Assembly (NCBI GenBank): GCA_030374805.1
Contig: JARGSG010000183.1
Span: 1,178,001 to 1,242,000 of the forward strand
Source of the DNA: Gracilaria gracilis
Taxonomy: Eukaryota; Rhodophyta; Florideophyceae; Gracilariales; Gracilariaceae
DNA: 64,000 bases
Direction: 5' to 3'
The notes beneath the pieces were generated by a model. That model was not told where the DNA came from. It searched no databases and worked only from the letters and a program-made list of their open reading frames with translations. The number at the start of each line of letters is the position of its first letter. The stretch's first letter is position 1. Of this stretch, positions 31,895 to 41,693 are shown in pieces. The translations under genes and the position numbers were made by a program.

Positions 31895-32329
31895 CGATGC
31901 GATGAAACGCCTGTGTAGAATGCCGTAGTCTGAAACAAAAACCAAGTAGGATGGAGTGAAAATCACGCAGTGAAGGGTGGCCGAACGAAATGCTACGGTG
32001 CGAATGATGGTAAGAAACGAGAGCGATGAGGTCGCACACTGCCGTTGTTGACCATGACGGCCGTGATGTGATGAGAATGTGGCGGGTGCCGAGCCGAGGT
32101 CCGACAGTACACATCCAGCGAGAAACGTGCCATCAGAACATGAGCGGGCGAGCTCAGCGCCGCTGAGTATCCGCCCAGTAACCCTTACCTCACGCATGGC
32201 TCAACCTCATCAACTTTGATCGACAGTCTGCCCACCTGCCATTTCCTGTGCCGCAAGCAGTAGCTCTTCACCGTCTGTTGTAGTTGGTCGATTGTTTCTG
32301 TCGTTTGCTACCGAACTTTACCTCCGAAG
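31895..32329. promoter_or_regulatory. Divergent spacer
   Basis: 435 bp between the ABC ATPase and the thioredoxin-like gene. No specific site is recognised. Confidence 0.4.
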
Positions 32330-32898
32330 ATGGGGCGCCGAAACAGATCCCAGCTGCAAGTCGTCGGGCGTCGGCAGCAGCCGCAGCAACAGGAGCAGCG
32401 TGATGCAGATCAGCCCGCAACAAAACCATCATCTTTGGACATGCGAGCTCCCACAGTGGTGCTGAGCGTTACCGCCTGCGCGTCAATGCTGGTTCTGTGG
32501 TATCTCGGAATCTTCTCCACGCCTACCTGGCCACAAACGCCCGCTATAAAACACGTTTCAGCGCCTTCGATCGTTCCACATTCCAATTGGCGGTCGATCA
32601 AGCCAACGAGCAAAACCCGCTATTCGTTATTTTCCACTCAAAGCATTGTGTCGCCTGCCGAATAATCAAGACTCCGTTTGTTCGCGTTGCAGAATACTAT
32701 AAACACGCCGCACCGTTCTATGCGGTTGAGCTCAACATCAGAGAAAATCGCAACTACATATCTCAATTTCAAGTCAAACACGTTCCCTATTTACTCGTTA
32801 TCACTGGGGAAGGTGAACAACATCGCACACTTTACAAAGGGAAATCTTCATACGCCGCTCTGCACAACTTTGTCAAAACTAACCTTCCGACCTTCTAA
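32330..32898 (+). CDS. Membrane-anchored thioredoxin-fold protein; frame break or 62-nt intron
   Basis: The frame from ATG 32330 gives a basic/Gln-rich N-terminus and a transmembrane segment (about residues 41-62, PTVVLSVTACASMLVLWYLG). The thioredoxin part is in another frame: FVIFHSKHCVACRIIKTPF with a CVAC active site, then VKHVPYLLVITGEGEQ with the cis-Pro. Either one base is missing near 32510-32550, or a short intron (GTATCT at 32500 to CAG at 32561, 62 nt) is spliced out, which restores frame exactly. No good branch site is seen in the candidate intron, and it would shorten the membrane segment. The domain probably faces the lumen of the secretory pathway. Function: disulfide exchange, inferred. 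Confidence 0.6.
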
Positions 32899-33295
32899 CT
32901 CTTCCCATCCCTTAGCGTGATGCAAAACGTAAAAGCCCAACTCTCAAGAAATTACGCCATATTGATCGGCGCTAGTCTTCAAGTATTTCACACAGCTATC
33001 TATCCTACGCCCTCCAGCTTTACTTCCTCTGTTCCTCCGGGAACGCTAGCAAAAGGTTTCGGACATCGCCTTCACTGGGTTGCGCTCGACAAGACATATC
33101 ACCCCTGCTAAAACATCGCCCACACGCTACACATTTGCATCACAAACCAAAGGTTTCACTCTCCGGCTCGATACAGAGCAAACGACAGAGAGTTGTTCAT
33201 TGGCCATCTCATTACAGACCTTGAACCGCTCCATCGTACAAACTCCACCATCAACTCACTCTCTGATGACTTTGACAGTCAAAATCGTCCGTTAG
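32899..33295. other. Convergent intergenic region
   Basis: 397 bp between the stops of the thioredoxin-like gene and WDR43. Nothing recognised. Confidence 0.5.
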
Positions 33296-35230
33296 CTAAT
33301 CACCCTCATCCTCCGAACCTTGTTCACTACCTGTGTTTTGCTCGGACGCTGAACCACTTTTGATCCCGTTCATTCTCACACCTCCATTCCCCTGTGCAGC
33401 CCCCTTTCCCACACTGTGTTCACTAAGGTCGCTCTCCGAATCGCTCATGACGCCAGTGTCATCAGCATCCTCATTGCTTGAACTACTCTCACTTTCACTC
33501 TCACCGCTTTCACTCCCATGACCTGACTCCCCTTTCCTTTGCGTCTCATGGCTAGGGTCGTAAGTATATTCTACTTCTGCAGCCCTGGTAGACAATCTTG
33601 ACTGGTTCAATCGCTTTTGCCGTTGAGCCTGTCCAACAACCAGCTCTAATCGTCCTTCCAATCTTGACAAGGCGTCAAGGTTCTGCGTGCGGATTTCAAT
33701 TATAGCATTCAACGCATGTAGCGTTTGGTTTCTTTGCTGACTAATAAACGTTCCGGCGTGTTCGATAAGTATTGTCCTAATCCAACTCAGCAGCTTCTCT
33801 ATGCGTCGTGGTTCCCGCTCCAGACGATCTACAAGCATATCCAACAACGCACCAGTAGCCACCTCGGGTGGCATTTGGTCTACTGTATTGCGTATTGTAG
33901 TCACATCTTGCGTGCTTTGAATAATACGATCAAATAGGTTGTCGTCTCGTACCCGAACTGCCTGGCACAGAATCACAACGCGGGAGTCCAGTCGAGTAGC
34001 TTCCAAAGCCGGTACACTCGGTACATCAGGTCGCGGTGTATCGGACGAGACTCCTAGGGCAGCCAGCTTTTCTTGTATTGTAGATTCGTTGAGCGCGTCA
34101 GCCTGATCTTCTACGCCCTGATCTCCGAGTTCTTCGTCATCATCCTCCTTTGCCTGCTTCCGCTTCGAGGCAGCCGGGGCAGCCAGAACGTTACTAGACT
34201 GAAGCGCAACAGCCTGTTTCACAAGCTGTACCTTTGCATCTGGTTTCGCTTGTGTATCAGCGGTGATAAGTGCAATAGACGCATTCGGCAGCTCTATATG
34301 GTCTGCGGAAACTCTTGTTAAATTCACAGTATACACTTCTGGCTTTGCCCCTTGTCCGTAAAGCACAGTCAACTGAGCGCGCTCCGCAAACAGGATACTC
34401 AAAACTGGCACATCCGGTGCACGCACAACAAAGGAACATTCAACCGGCCCCTTTGCACTTTCTGGTAAACTTCGCCATACCACTACCTCATTTGACCCCA
34501 CGATGGCCGCAAAATGTGCTCCATTTGAGTGTTGATCAGCAGTCATGGCACGCACCCCCGCCTTTGGCACTGCCAGCGAAAGCGTCGGTGCAGCCGGGGT
34601 GAGTCGGCGACGCTTCCGCGGAGTAGCCGACTGTGACTGGACACGCCATACAAGCAGAATCCGTTCTCGTGCAGCAGCCGATACGAATGACTGTGATGAC
34701 AGGCGCGCCAGGCAAACGACCGGCGACGCATGCCCCGCAAAGCGAGCAACAAGTCGCGCGGATGGTAACTCATGCAATGTGATTTGTTGACTGGCCAATA
34801 CGGCTCGTTCCTCATTCAAAAACAACGCGGCTGCAGGCGGGGCAGCATGGCCATGCGCGACATTAGTATGCTCGTTTGGCGATGCGATAGGAATGACGGT
34901 GAGTGTACGTGCAGCTGCAACAAGCGCGTGGTGACTGTTGTGAACCAGGGCGGATGGGGTGGAAGACATCCGCAGTATCAAACGGCTAGAGAGGTAAATA
35001 TGTCCCCCCGCAGTAGATATCAGGACGGATGGAGGATCGGAGGGAGATTCAGCGGCAGCAAGCGAGATACGAGAGGGAAGTATCGGAAGCGCAGCATGCT
35101 CTGGTGCAAAACTGGGCGCGCGGAACAGCGCGAGCTTTGCAGGTGGGAATGCATGTGCGACGGCAGGGGTGTCGGCTGCGACGGCCCAAAGCTTCGGGCG
35201 TGGGGGAGGAGGAAGGCGATTGGCACCCAT
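33296..35230 (-). CDS. WDR43/UTP5-like small-subunit processome protein
   Basis: 644 aa, intronless, ATG at 35230. The N-terminal ~320 residues read as degenerate WD/beta-propeller blades (e.g. LVARFAGHASPVVCLARLSS, ILLVWRVQ, VVVWRSL). Residues about 400-545 form an Utp12-type helical domain (LCQAVRVRDDNLFDRIIQST, MPPEVATGALLDMLVDRLER, WIRTILIEHAGTFISQ, LSRLEGRLELVVGQA). The C-terminus is a long acidic Ser/Glu/Asp tail, as in WDR43/Utp5. The protein belongs to the t-UTP/UtpA group that starts pre-rRNA transcription and 18S processing in the nucleolus. Other Utp12-domain WD proteins (UTP4/UTP12) are possible, but the tail and the SRLEGRLEL stretch favour UTP5. Confidence 0.75.
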   Translation of the reverse strand: MGANRLPPPPRPKLWAVAADTPAVAHAFPPAKLALFRAPSFAPEHAALPILPSRISLAAAESPSDPPSVLISTAGGHIYLSSRLILRMSSTPSALVHNSHHALVAAARTLTVIPIASPNEHTNVAHGHAAPPAAALFLNEERAVLASQQITLHELPSARLVARFAGHASPVVCLARLSSQSFVSAAARERILLVWRVQSQSATPRKRRRLTPAAPTLSLAVPKAGVRAMTADQHSNGAHFAAIVGSNEVVVWRSLPESAKGPVECSFVVRAPDVPVLSILFAERAQLTVLYGQGAKPEVYTVNLTRVSADHIELPNASIALITADTQAKPDAKVQLVKQAVALQSSNVLAAPAASKRKQAKEDDDEELGDQGVEDQADALNESTIQEKLAALGVSSDTPRPDVPSVPALEATRLDSRVVILCQAVRVRDDNLFDRIIQSTQDVTTIRNTVDQMPPEVATGALLDMLVDRLEREPRRIEKLLSWIRTILIEHAGTFISQQRNQTLHALNAIIEIRTQNLDALSRLEGRLELVVGQAQRQKRLNQSRLSTRAAEVEYTYDPSHETQRKGESGHGSESGESESESSSSNEDADDTGVMSDSESDLSEHSVGKGAAQGNGGVRMNGIKSGSASEQNTGSEQGSEDEGD

Positions 35231-35478
35231 TGCGCAGAGCGAACGAGAAAGAGGAGAGGGAATAAGTTATAACCAAAGGATTGGGACGTGAAGATGAGTG
35301 CGGCGATAGGGGTCTCGAAGACGCAATTATGCGCGGGAGGCGGCCGACGGCACAATTTTAGCATACACATGCGCGCACGGATCACGACACAGCGCGCACG
35401 TGTCCGGAACGACAGGTGAGCCCTAGCTGCAGCGCACGCCCCAGTACGGGCCACCAGCCACCACGCGGATGATCATCA

Positions 35479-36744
35479 TCAAGACAAGCTCTCCAACATG
35501 CGCTTCATGCGCACGAGACCTTCCCGCAACACCGGCTCCTCGCCCACGTAGCTAAGTCTCAAAAAGCCTTCTCCCCGTTCTCCAAAGTCGGTGCCAGGCA
35601 GCACGGCGACATACCCCTCGTTGAGCAGGCGCCGTGCCAGTTTCTCAACCGGAAGGTTCAAAGCGCTGACGTCCGCCCACGCATAGAATGCTCCTTGCGG
35701 CACCTCGCACCGCACACCAGCGATACTGTTCAAGCCGTCCACTACAAGGTCTCGTCTGGCGCGATACACATCGCGAGCAGAGTCAACTTCGCGTTCACCC
35801 TCTCGAAGTGCCGTCACGCCCGCCTCCTGTACGAACGTCGCGGTGCAGCCCACAGCGTGGGTCAGTAGCAGTTCAACCCGTTCTGCTAGGTTGCGCGGCA
35901 TGATTCCCCATCCCAGTCGCCACCCAGTCATGCTGTAGCTCTTCGAAAACCCATCCACCACAACCGTACGTTCCGCCATTCCGGGCAAACTAGCCACAGA
36001 TTCATAGCGTCCCTCATAGCACAGCTGCGCGTAAATCTCATCCGAGATGATCCACACATCGTGCAAACGAGCCAGTCTGGCCAGCTCTAGCATGTCCTCA
36101 TGCGGCATTACGCCGCCCGTCGGATTGCCCGGCGAGTTGACAACGATCACCCGCGTACTTTCATCAACCGCGGCGCGCAAAGCGTCTATGTCATACCCGC
36201 GTTGATCAGCGCGCAATGCAACCGGTACAACAGTACCGCCAGCCACTTCCACCATTGCGCGGTACGTCGGAAAGCCTGGATCCGGGATGATCACTCTGTC
36301 CTGCACGCCGCGAACAAGCGCCAGACTGGCCAGAAACAACGCGGGCTTCGCACCCGGTCCCACGACGACATTGTCCGCGTCGCACGGAATATCTCGCGTT
36401 TCTCTGGCGAAGCGCGCGATCTCTTCGCGTAGTGGCGCAATGCCGGCGGGGGATGAATAGCGCGTGCGGCCATTTTGCAGCGCGGAGATACCGGCGTCGA
36501 TGATGGGTTGTGGAGTGTCGAAACCAGGCTGGCCGATTTCTAGGTGGATTACGTCGCGACCTGTGCGCTGCTCCACTTCTTTTGCGGCAGCCATTACGGC
36601 GTAAGCGCCCTCGTTTTGAAGGGTGAGCACGCCGGGGGCGAAGGGGATTGGCGGGGATGATGTCATGCGTGTGCACGTTGTTGGTTTACATTGGAGCCAT
36701 GGTGTTCGGTGCGGTACGAGCGGCTTCAACGGGATGAAGGCCAT
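35479..36744 (-). CDS. Class I/II PLP-dependent aminotransferase (aspartate aminotransferase-like)
   Basis: 421 aa from ATG 36744; a shorter start at 36666 (MTSSPPIPFAPG) is possible. The extra 26 residues (MAFIPLKPLVPHRTPWLQCK) look like an organelle leader. Fold-type I motifs: IHLEIGQPGFDTPQ, YSSPAGIAPLREEIA, VNSPGNPTGG (Asn206), ISDEIYAQLCYEG (Asp235), the PLP lysine in VVDGFSKSYSMTGWRLGWG (Lys268), and RLSY near the C-terminus for carboxylate binding. This is the subgroup Ib/bacterial-type aspartate, aromatic or prephenate aminotransferase; substrate cannot be fixed by eye. The frame is open a further 139 codons upstream, but that part looks like promoter and leader. It is divergent from ALG5. 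Confidence 0.85.
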   Translation of the reverse strand: MAFIPLKPLVPHRTPWLQCKPTTCTRMTSSPPIPFAPGVLTLQNEGAYAVMAAAKEVEQRTGRDVIHLEIGQPGFDTPQPIIDAGISALQNGRTRYSSPAGIAPLREEIARFARETRDIPCDADNVVVGPGAKPALFLASLALVRGVQDRVIIPDPGFPTYRAMVEVAGGTVVPVALRADQRGYDIDALRAAVDESTRVIVVNSPGNPTGGVMPHEDMLELARLARLHDVWIISDEIYAQLCYEGRYESVASLPGMAERTVVVDGFSKSYSMTGWRLGWGIMPRNLAERVELLLTHAVGCTATFVQEAGVTALREGEREVDSARDVYRARRDLVVDGLNSIAGVRCEVPQGAFYAWADVSALNLPVEKLARRLLNEGYVAVLPGTDFGERGEGFLRLSYVGEEPVLREGLVRMKRMLESLS

Positions 36745-37204
36745 GGAGGAGGAGCTGGTTTGCAATGGGAAGAACGGGGCGTCGAAAGGCTCACGGATGA
36801 TGATGAGCAACCGTCGTCTTTCCGCGAGTTTACCTTCAGATTGAAGGTGATGGTGGAGGGGGCAATTGCAATGATACGATACCTCCAGACGATCATCGAA
36901 GGGCAACGCGTGCGCTTGGAGATCGAGCGTGCCGCAACGCCCCCCTTCTCCCGTGCACACGCAGCGCAAACGGAACAGCAATGCAACGTCTCGTGGACCA
37001 ACATGCGCCCAATCGAAAGGCGCGACCGCTGTGCTGATCCGCAACGGCACCGTGGCCTGTGCACAGTGCACCGCCGTCAGCATCGGCAACACCGCAAAAC
37101 GCGAGTGCTCGTTCACGCCGCCTTCCACGCCCTGTCGCACTACCCCGCGAGCCGCCAACATTGTCTCCCCATCCCCCCCCGCCCGCCCGACCTGCTCCAG
37201 CCAA
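36745..37204. promoter_or_regulatory. Divergent spacer
   Basis: 460 bp between the aminotransferase and ALG5 starts. C-tracts near 37171-37190 precede ALG5. No defined site. Confidence 0.4.
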
Positions 37205-38104
37205 ATGACTGCCGTTCCGCCACATCCCCATAGCGAGCATTCGTTCGAGGACCCTGATCAACCCAATACCCGCATCCCGTTCCCGTCTCTGTCCGACGCG
37301 CCGTCTATCGACCTTTCGGTCGTTGTACCGGCGTACAATGAATCTGTTCGACTTCCCAACATGCTCGATGAAGCTCTAAATTATCTGTCTACTCGCGCCG
37401 CTCGCCAGCAACAGCCGCCGTTCACGTACGAGCTGCTTATAGTCGATGACGGCTCCACCGACGAGACCGCCGTCGTCGCAATGCGTTACGTCAAGCAAAA
37501 TGGTGCTGAAAGCGTCCGCCTTCTTCGCCTACTGAAAAACTGTGGAAAGGGAGGCGCCGTACGTAGCGGCGCGCTGTCTTCGCGCGGTCGCTTCATTCTC
37601 ATGGCCGATGCGGACGCCGCCACCGTGTTCGCCGACGTGGAGAAGCTGGAATGCGCTATCGCCGATGACAGCGTAGACGTTGCAATCGGCTCACGCGCTC
37701 ATCTCGCGCACGGCGGTGGCGACAAGCAAGGTCGATCGCCTTTGCGCAAGTTTGTGTCGCTTGTATTTAACTTGGTTGTCAAGACTGTTGGAGGCGTACG
37801 TGGTCTACAGGATACGCAATGTGGCTTTAAGTTGTACTCGCGTGCCGCCGCTCGAATTGCGTTTTCGGAACAGATGCTTCGCCGCTGGGCGTTTGATGTG
37901 GAGAATTTGTATCGTGTGCAGAAGGCTGGAATGAAGGTGGTGGAAGTCCCAGTCAACTGGACCGAAGTTCCTGGGAGTAAGTTAAGTGTCATTAAGGCCA
38001 CTGTCAATATGTTGTTGGATATGATAAGGATGAGGTACAGGTATTGGACTGGAGCCTGGCGAGTAACATTACCTGCTATCCATCCGAGTAGCATACCAAG
38101 GTGA
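37205..38104 (+). CDS. ALG5: Dolichyl-phosphate beta-glucosyltransferase
   Basis: 299 aa from ATG 37205. GT2 family motifs: LSVVVPAYNES (about 38-47), LLIVDDGSTDETAVV (78-91), RLLKNCGKGGAVRSG (108-122), FILMADADAATVF (DxD at 135-137), GLQDTQCGFKLYSR, and MLRRWAFDVENLYRVQKAG. These match ALG5, which makes dolichyl-P-glucose for N-glycan precursor assembly at the ER. Dolichyl-P-mannose synthase is less likely, since the GLQDTQCGFK and RWAFDVE signatures belong to ALG5. Yeast and animal ALG5 have an N-terminal membrane anchor; I see none here, nor in the upstream open frame. A weakly hydrophobic C-terminal stretch (VIKATVNMLLDMIRMRYRYW) could attach it to the membrane. Confidence 0.88.
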   Translation: MTAVPPHPHSEHSFEDPDQPNTRIPFPSLSDAPSIDLSVVVPAYNESVRLPNMLDEALNYLSTRAARQQQPPFTYELLIVDDGSTDETAVVAMRYVKQNGAESVRLLRLLKNCGKGGAVRSGALSSRGRFILMADADAATVFADVEKLECAIADDSVDVAIGSRAHLAHGGGDKQGRSPLRKFVSLVFNLVVKTVGGVRGLQDTQCGFKLYSRAAARIAFSEQMLRRWAFDVENLYRVQKAGMKVVEVPVNWTEVPGSKLSVIKATVNMLLDMIRMRYRYWTGAWRVTLPAIHPSSIPR

Positions 38105-38451
38105 ACATATCGAAGCAAGTGGCTTGCTCTCTTGTGCAGGAGTTGTCAACAAATGTTTGTCATTTACAAAGATTAAACTGGCATAGAAGACGTCAAGTAT
38201 GTACTGAATATGCCACAATATTAATAACACAGCAACAACAAAAAGAACAATTCTTGGTGGTGGCTGGTGATACAACGCCCGCAACATAATTTGAGTGAGT
38301 GCTTGCCACCACTTCCGGACATGAAACACGTCGAATGTGAAGTAGTAAACGAGCTTGCAAACTGACATTGGTAGACACAGCCACCATGCTTGAAATAAAC
38401 AATGCAGCAGCGATCGCTGTGGAACGGCGAACTGTACCAACGGTGCCACAC
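38105..38451. other. Convergent intergenic region
   Basis: 347 bp between ALG5 and the zinc-finger gene. It includes a MYB-like TACCAACGGTG at 38435-38445. No gene is seen. Confidence 0.5.
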
Positions 38452-40173
38452 TCAGAAAGTGGAACTTGTGCCACCATTGGGGCTGGCAGTTGCTGTAGTA
38501 CTCGCATTTGATGGCTGCCTGCATCTCAAACACTTGAGCATCTTTTCCTTATCCTGAAAGTATGCGCCGCACGGACACTGGAAAGCTCGTCTAGTCATGT
38601 GGATGGACCGTCGATGCTTGTCACGGTTAAACTTCTCGGCAAAACCAAAGCCACATATATCGCATACGAAGTTTCTCATTCTATCATGCACCGATCTCAT
38701 GTGCTTAAGTAAATGATCCTGGCGCTTAAATTTGTAGGGACATGAGCGACAGGCAAATCGTCGGCGATCATCGTGAACCGAGCGCAAATGCTTGAACAAA
38801 TTTGAGCGTCTTGCAAACCGTTGTCCACACATATGACAACGTAACCGGTCGGACGCGGGGTCAGGCGCCGAGGCGGTGTTGGACACACCTAAAGGAATGG
38901 AGCGTTTGGAGATACATATGGACCTTTTCATAGGCGACTCATCGCTCATGACCTGGCGATTACTTTGCGGTGCTGTTCGTGGCCGCGTGATCTGCATCGG
39001 CTCCAGGTCACTGATGGAGCTAGTGGCAGGCGGGGCATGCAGTAAATCGGGCATCTGCGTGAGCGCACATATGGAACGCGCAAAGTTTGGGGAGGAAAGC
39101 AATGGGAGATCCGACAACGACATGGAGGCGTTCGCTGACGTTGAGGGCGGTGGACGATGGGTAGTGGACAGTGAGCTGGCAACTTGAGCCGCCGCGGCGA
39201 CGGCAGCGGCAGCAGCAAAGGCGGAACTGGTAGCAGGGTGGTTGGACGCGATCTTCATAGCGGCAGATGACGCGATGGGCTGCGCTGGATCGCCGTCCTT
39301 GCCCCACGGCATGAAGGACGAATTGTCAACAGCAGCAGCAGCAAGCGCAGCGGCGGAAGGGCGGGTGGGAAGGCCGAACGGCGAGAGCGCATTCTGCGCA
39401 GAGTTGGACGCCGGGTTAGACGCGGCTGCAGCTGCGGCTGCGGCAGCGGAAGAAGTGTCTAACACAAGAGCGGACGAAGTAGATGGCGGCATGGACGCGG
39501 GCGGAGGCGACGGCACGGGCGGCGCGGGCGGTGGCGGCGCCGTGACGGAAGGATCGAGCGGTAGGTGTAGCCTCAAGGCGCTGAACTTGTCGGCGTGATG
39601 AGACGGCGCGTCCGTGGCGGGCGCTGTGGAAACGGGGCGTGAGAGTGAGCGACGCGGGACGTTGTCAAATATAAACGCGGCGGCTCGCTCGTCCACAGTG
39701 CCCATGGGCGCGCGCTCGCACAACACAGCGGCGTCATCGGCGGAAAACGGTAGCGGTTGGCGGTCCGGCGTGACCGGTTCGACGACGCGCGGTGAGGCGG
39801 ATGGCGGAAGCGCGGACGGTAAGCGCGGCGACAAGGCGTAGACGCGCGGCGACAGCGCGGCGGAGGTGTTTGCGGCGGTGAGCGGCGACGGTAAGGGGGG
39901 CCGCGCATGGCGCGGCGGCGTGGCGGTGGAGGAGGGAAGCGGGAGCGACTGCGGCTGCGACTGCGACTGCGACTGCAACTGCAGCGACACGGCGAGATGC
40001 GGCGGCGACAGACGCGGCAGCGCGGGCGTGGAGGAACGTCCGACGTAGGGAAACGGGTCGTCGAGAAGCGCGAGCGGGTCGCACGCGGCGAGAGGATCGG
40101 GCGGCGACGACAGCGGGATGGAGAGCATGGCGGCGGGGTGCGACGGCGAGGTGGACGCGAAGGCGGCGCTCAT
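38452..40173 (-). CDS. C2H2 zinc-finger transcription regulator with long low-complexity N-terminus
   Basis: 573 aa, ATG at 40173. Residues 1-430 are rich in Ser, Ala, Pro and Leu, with a Gln/Ser repeat (LQLQSQSQSQPQSLPLP, about 66-82) and poly-Ala tracts encoded by GCN runs. Three tandem C2H2 fingers occupy about 442-523: CHMCGQRFARRSNLFKHLRS, CRSCPYKFKRQDHLLKHMRS and CDICGFGFAEKFNRDKHRRS, each ending HxxxxH-like SVH/SIH. A fourth unit (FQCPCGAYFQDKEKMLKCLR) keeps cysteines but not the histidines. It is probably a DNA-binding transcription factor. It is divergent from the secreted cysteine-rich gene; both starts lie in a CG-rich block. Confidence 0.85.
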   Translation of the reverse strand: MSAAFASTSPSHPAAMLSIPLSSPPDPLAACDPLALLDDPFPYVGRSSTPALPRLSPPHLAVSLQLQSQSQSQPQSLPLPSSTATPPRHARPPLPSPLTAANTSAALSPRVYALSPRLPSALPPSASPRVVEPVTPDRQPLPFSADDAAVLCERAPMGTVDERAAAFIFDNVPRRSLSRPVSTAPATDAPSHHADKFSALRLHLPLDPSVTAPPPPAPPVPSPPPASMPPSTSSALVLDTSSAAAAAAAAASNPASNSAQNALSPFGLPTRPSAAALAAAAVDNSSFMPWGKDGDPAQPIASSAAMKIASNHPATSSAFAAAAAVAAAAQVASSLSTTHRPPPSTSANASMSLSDLPLLSSPNFARSICALTQMPDLLHAPPATSSISDLEPMQITRPRTAPQSNRQVMSDESPMKRSICISKRSIPLGVSNTASAPDPASDRLRCHMCGQRFARRSNLFKHLRSVHDDRRRFACRSCPYKFKRQDHLLKHMRSVHDRMRNFVCDICGFGFAEKFNRDKHRRSIHMTRRAFQCPCGAYFQDKEKMLKCLRCRQPSNASTTATASPNGGTSSTF

Positions 40174-40961
40174 GGCGGCGCGAGGAGGGGGCGGCGGTGT
40201 AGAGCGCGCGGAGGAGGAGAGCTGGTGGCGCGACGCGACGCGATGCTGTGCAGCAGCGGGCGGCTTTGGCGTACGCGCACTCGGTCGTGCGGGCGCAGTT
40301 GGCGGCTGTTACACGCGGCATAAATTAATTTTTGCGCCGCCGCAGCTCGTGGCACCGGCGCATCGTTAGCCGCTCAACCGCTGCAGGAGGCGCACTCTCG
40401 CCACCGGTTGCCGGCGCGGCTAACGCGGCTGCCGCATGCGTGGACAGCGCCGCCCGCAGCTTTACAGCGCGTGCCGAACGCCACGCACGGAGCCCCCTGC
40501 GAGCTCGCGCGCGCCCGCGCCGTAACTTTACGCGTACCGCGCGCGACAACGATGCTTTCCAGCAACGCATTGTGCGCTGTAAGCTTGCTTACAGACGCGC
40601 CACTCGTGCGCCACGCGCGCGCCTTGTGCTTCCGAAGCACTGCTTCGGCGCTGCGCGTGGGCAATGGCCACTGGGCATTGCGCTTCGCTTCGCGAGCTGC
40701 CAAACGGCTATGCGTTCGCGGGTGCTCATCCAGGCCGCCGCCACTGCGCCACCGCCGCCCCGCGCCACCGCCACCCCGCGCCACCGCCGCCCCGCACCAC
40801 CGCTGCCTCCGCCACGCCGCTGTTGTCTCCTTGCCGACTCTGGAGCGCGGGCCGTGGCTGAATGTACCGTCGTCGCCCATGTAGTCCGTTTAAGTGGCTG
40901 CGGCGCGGATACGCGCGCAGAGCTGACGCGCCCACCATTGCCTCCCGCTGCCGCCGCCGAG
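40174..40961. promoter_or_regulatory. CG-rich divergent promoter region with GC-rich tandem repeat
   Basis: 788 bp between divergent starts. Open frames on both strands here are compositional. A short tandem repeat of a CACCGCCGCCCCGCGC-type unit lies at about 40738-40805. CATAAATTAATTT near 40319 is the only AT-rich patch and could serve the zinc-finger gene as TATA-like sequence. Confidence 0.45.
40738..40805. repeat. GC-rich tandem repeat, unit about 18 bp
   Basis: About 3-4 imperfect copies of a unit containing CACCGCC and CCCCGC, in the 5' leader region of the secreted-protein gene. Confidence 0.6.
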
Positions 40962-41693
40962 ATGCTTCGCCGCTTCGTGCTCGCTGCTTCGCTGTGCTTC
41001 GTCGTCCTGTTCGTACATGTCCACGCGCAGGGCGCATTCCCGTGCCATGTCGGCAAAAACTCCATGGCTGCGCCCAAGTGTGAGAAGGTGCGCATGCCCA
41101 ACGGCATGTGCTCTGCGTGCGCGCTCAGAGATGTCACCGCGAAAGGTGACTTTAAGAACTGCAAGTCCATCTACAACCTAGACAAACCGACTTGCAAGGC
41201 CAAGCTGCAGGAGTACGCTAACAAAAACCAGTGCGACTGGCAGAGGAGGTCGCAGGTCAACGCCTGGAACGCACAATCCAAACAGAAGCTCGACTACTTT
41301 GTGTACGCAGTGTGTGAACAATGCTGCGATTGCATCCCCAAAGGTGCCACCGCCGGCCAATACAATTCGCTCAAGAACAAAAACAAGCTGTTCCACCCTG
41401 AGCGCGGAAACTGCCCGGCGCATGCATTCTACGACATCTGCAAGGTGCTGCCAAACATCAAGTACATGGCACTGGGAAACGCTCCGTTCAAGCAAGGTTG
41501 GGGCAATGCATGCAATCATCTCAAGAAGTGGTTCAATTCGGATGCCGCTACCAACTGGCTCAGCAATCACAACGCCAAGATGATTCAGAACATCAAGAAC
41601 TTTTTGGGCAATGTGAACGTCGCCAACCAATGCGGCTCAAAGTCAGTGTGGACGCGTTGCGTGAACATGGAACAGAAACAGAATCGTGTCTAA
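40962..41693 (+). CDS. Secreted cysteine-rich protein, unknown family
   Basis: 243 aa from ATG 40962. This start gives a classical signal peptide (MLRRFVLAASLCFVVLFVHV, likely cleaved near HAQ-G). An in-frame ATG at 40710 would bury the signal and is rejected. The mature part has 16 cysteines (e.g. at 28, 40, 50, 53, 67, 78, 91, 118, 121, 122, 124, 151, 160, 184, 224, 233), an even number consistent with disulfides, including a dense CEQCCDCIPKG cluster. It is Asn/Lys-rich with no second membrane segment. I recognise no enzyme motif. It is probably extracellular or cell-wall associated. Confidence 0.75.
   Translation: MLRRFVLAASLCFVVLFVHVHAQGAFPCHVGKNSMAAPKCEKVRMPNGMCSACALRDVTAKGDFKNCKSIYNLDKPTCKAKLQEYANKNQCDWQRRSQVNAWNAQSKQKLDYFVYAVCEQCCDCIPKGATAGQYNSLKNKNKLFHPERGNCPAHAFYDICKVLPNIKYMALGNAPFKQGWGNACNHLKKWFNSDAATNWLSNHNAKMIQNIKNFLGNVNVANQCGSKSVWTRCVNMEQKQNRV

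Noticed and set aside
40332..40961. N-terminal extension of the cysteine-rich protein
   Set aside because: Arg/Ala/Pro-rich low-complexity sequence; using it would bury a clear signal peptide that starts at 40962.
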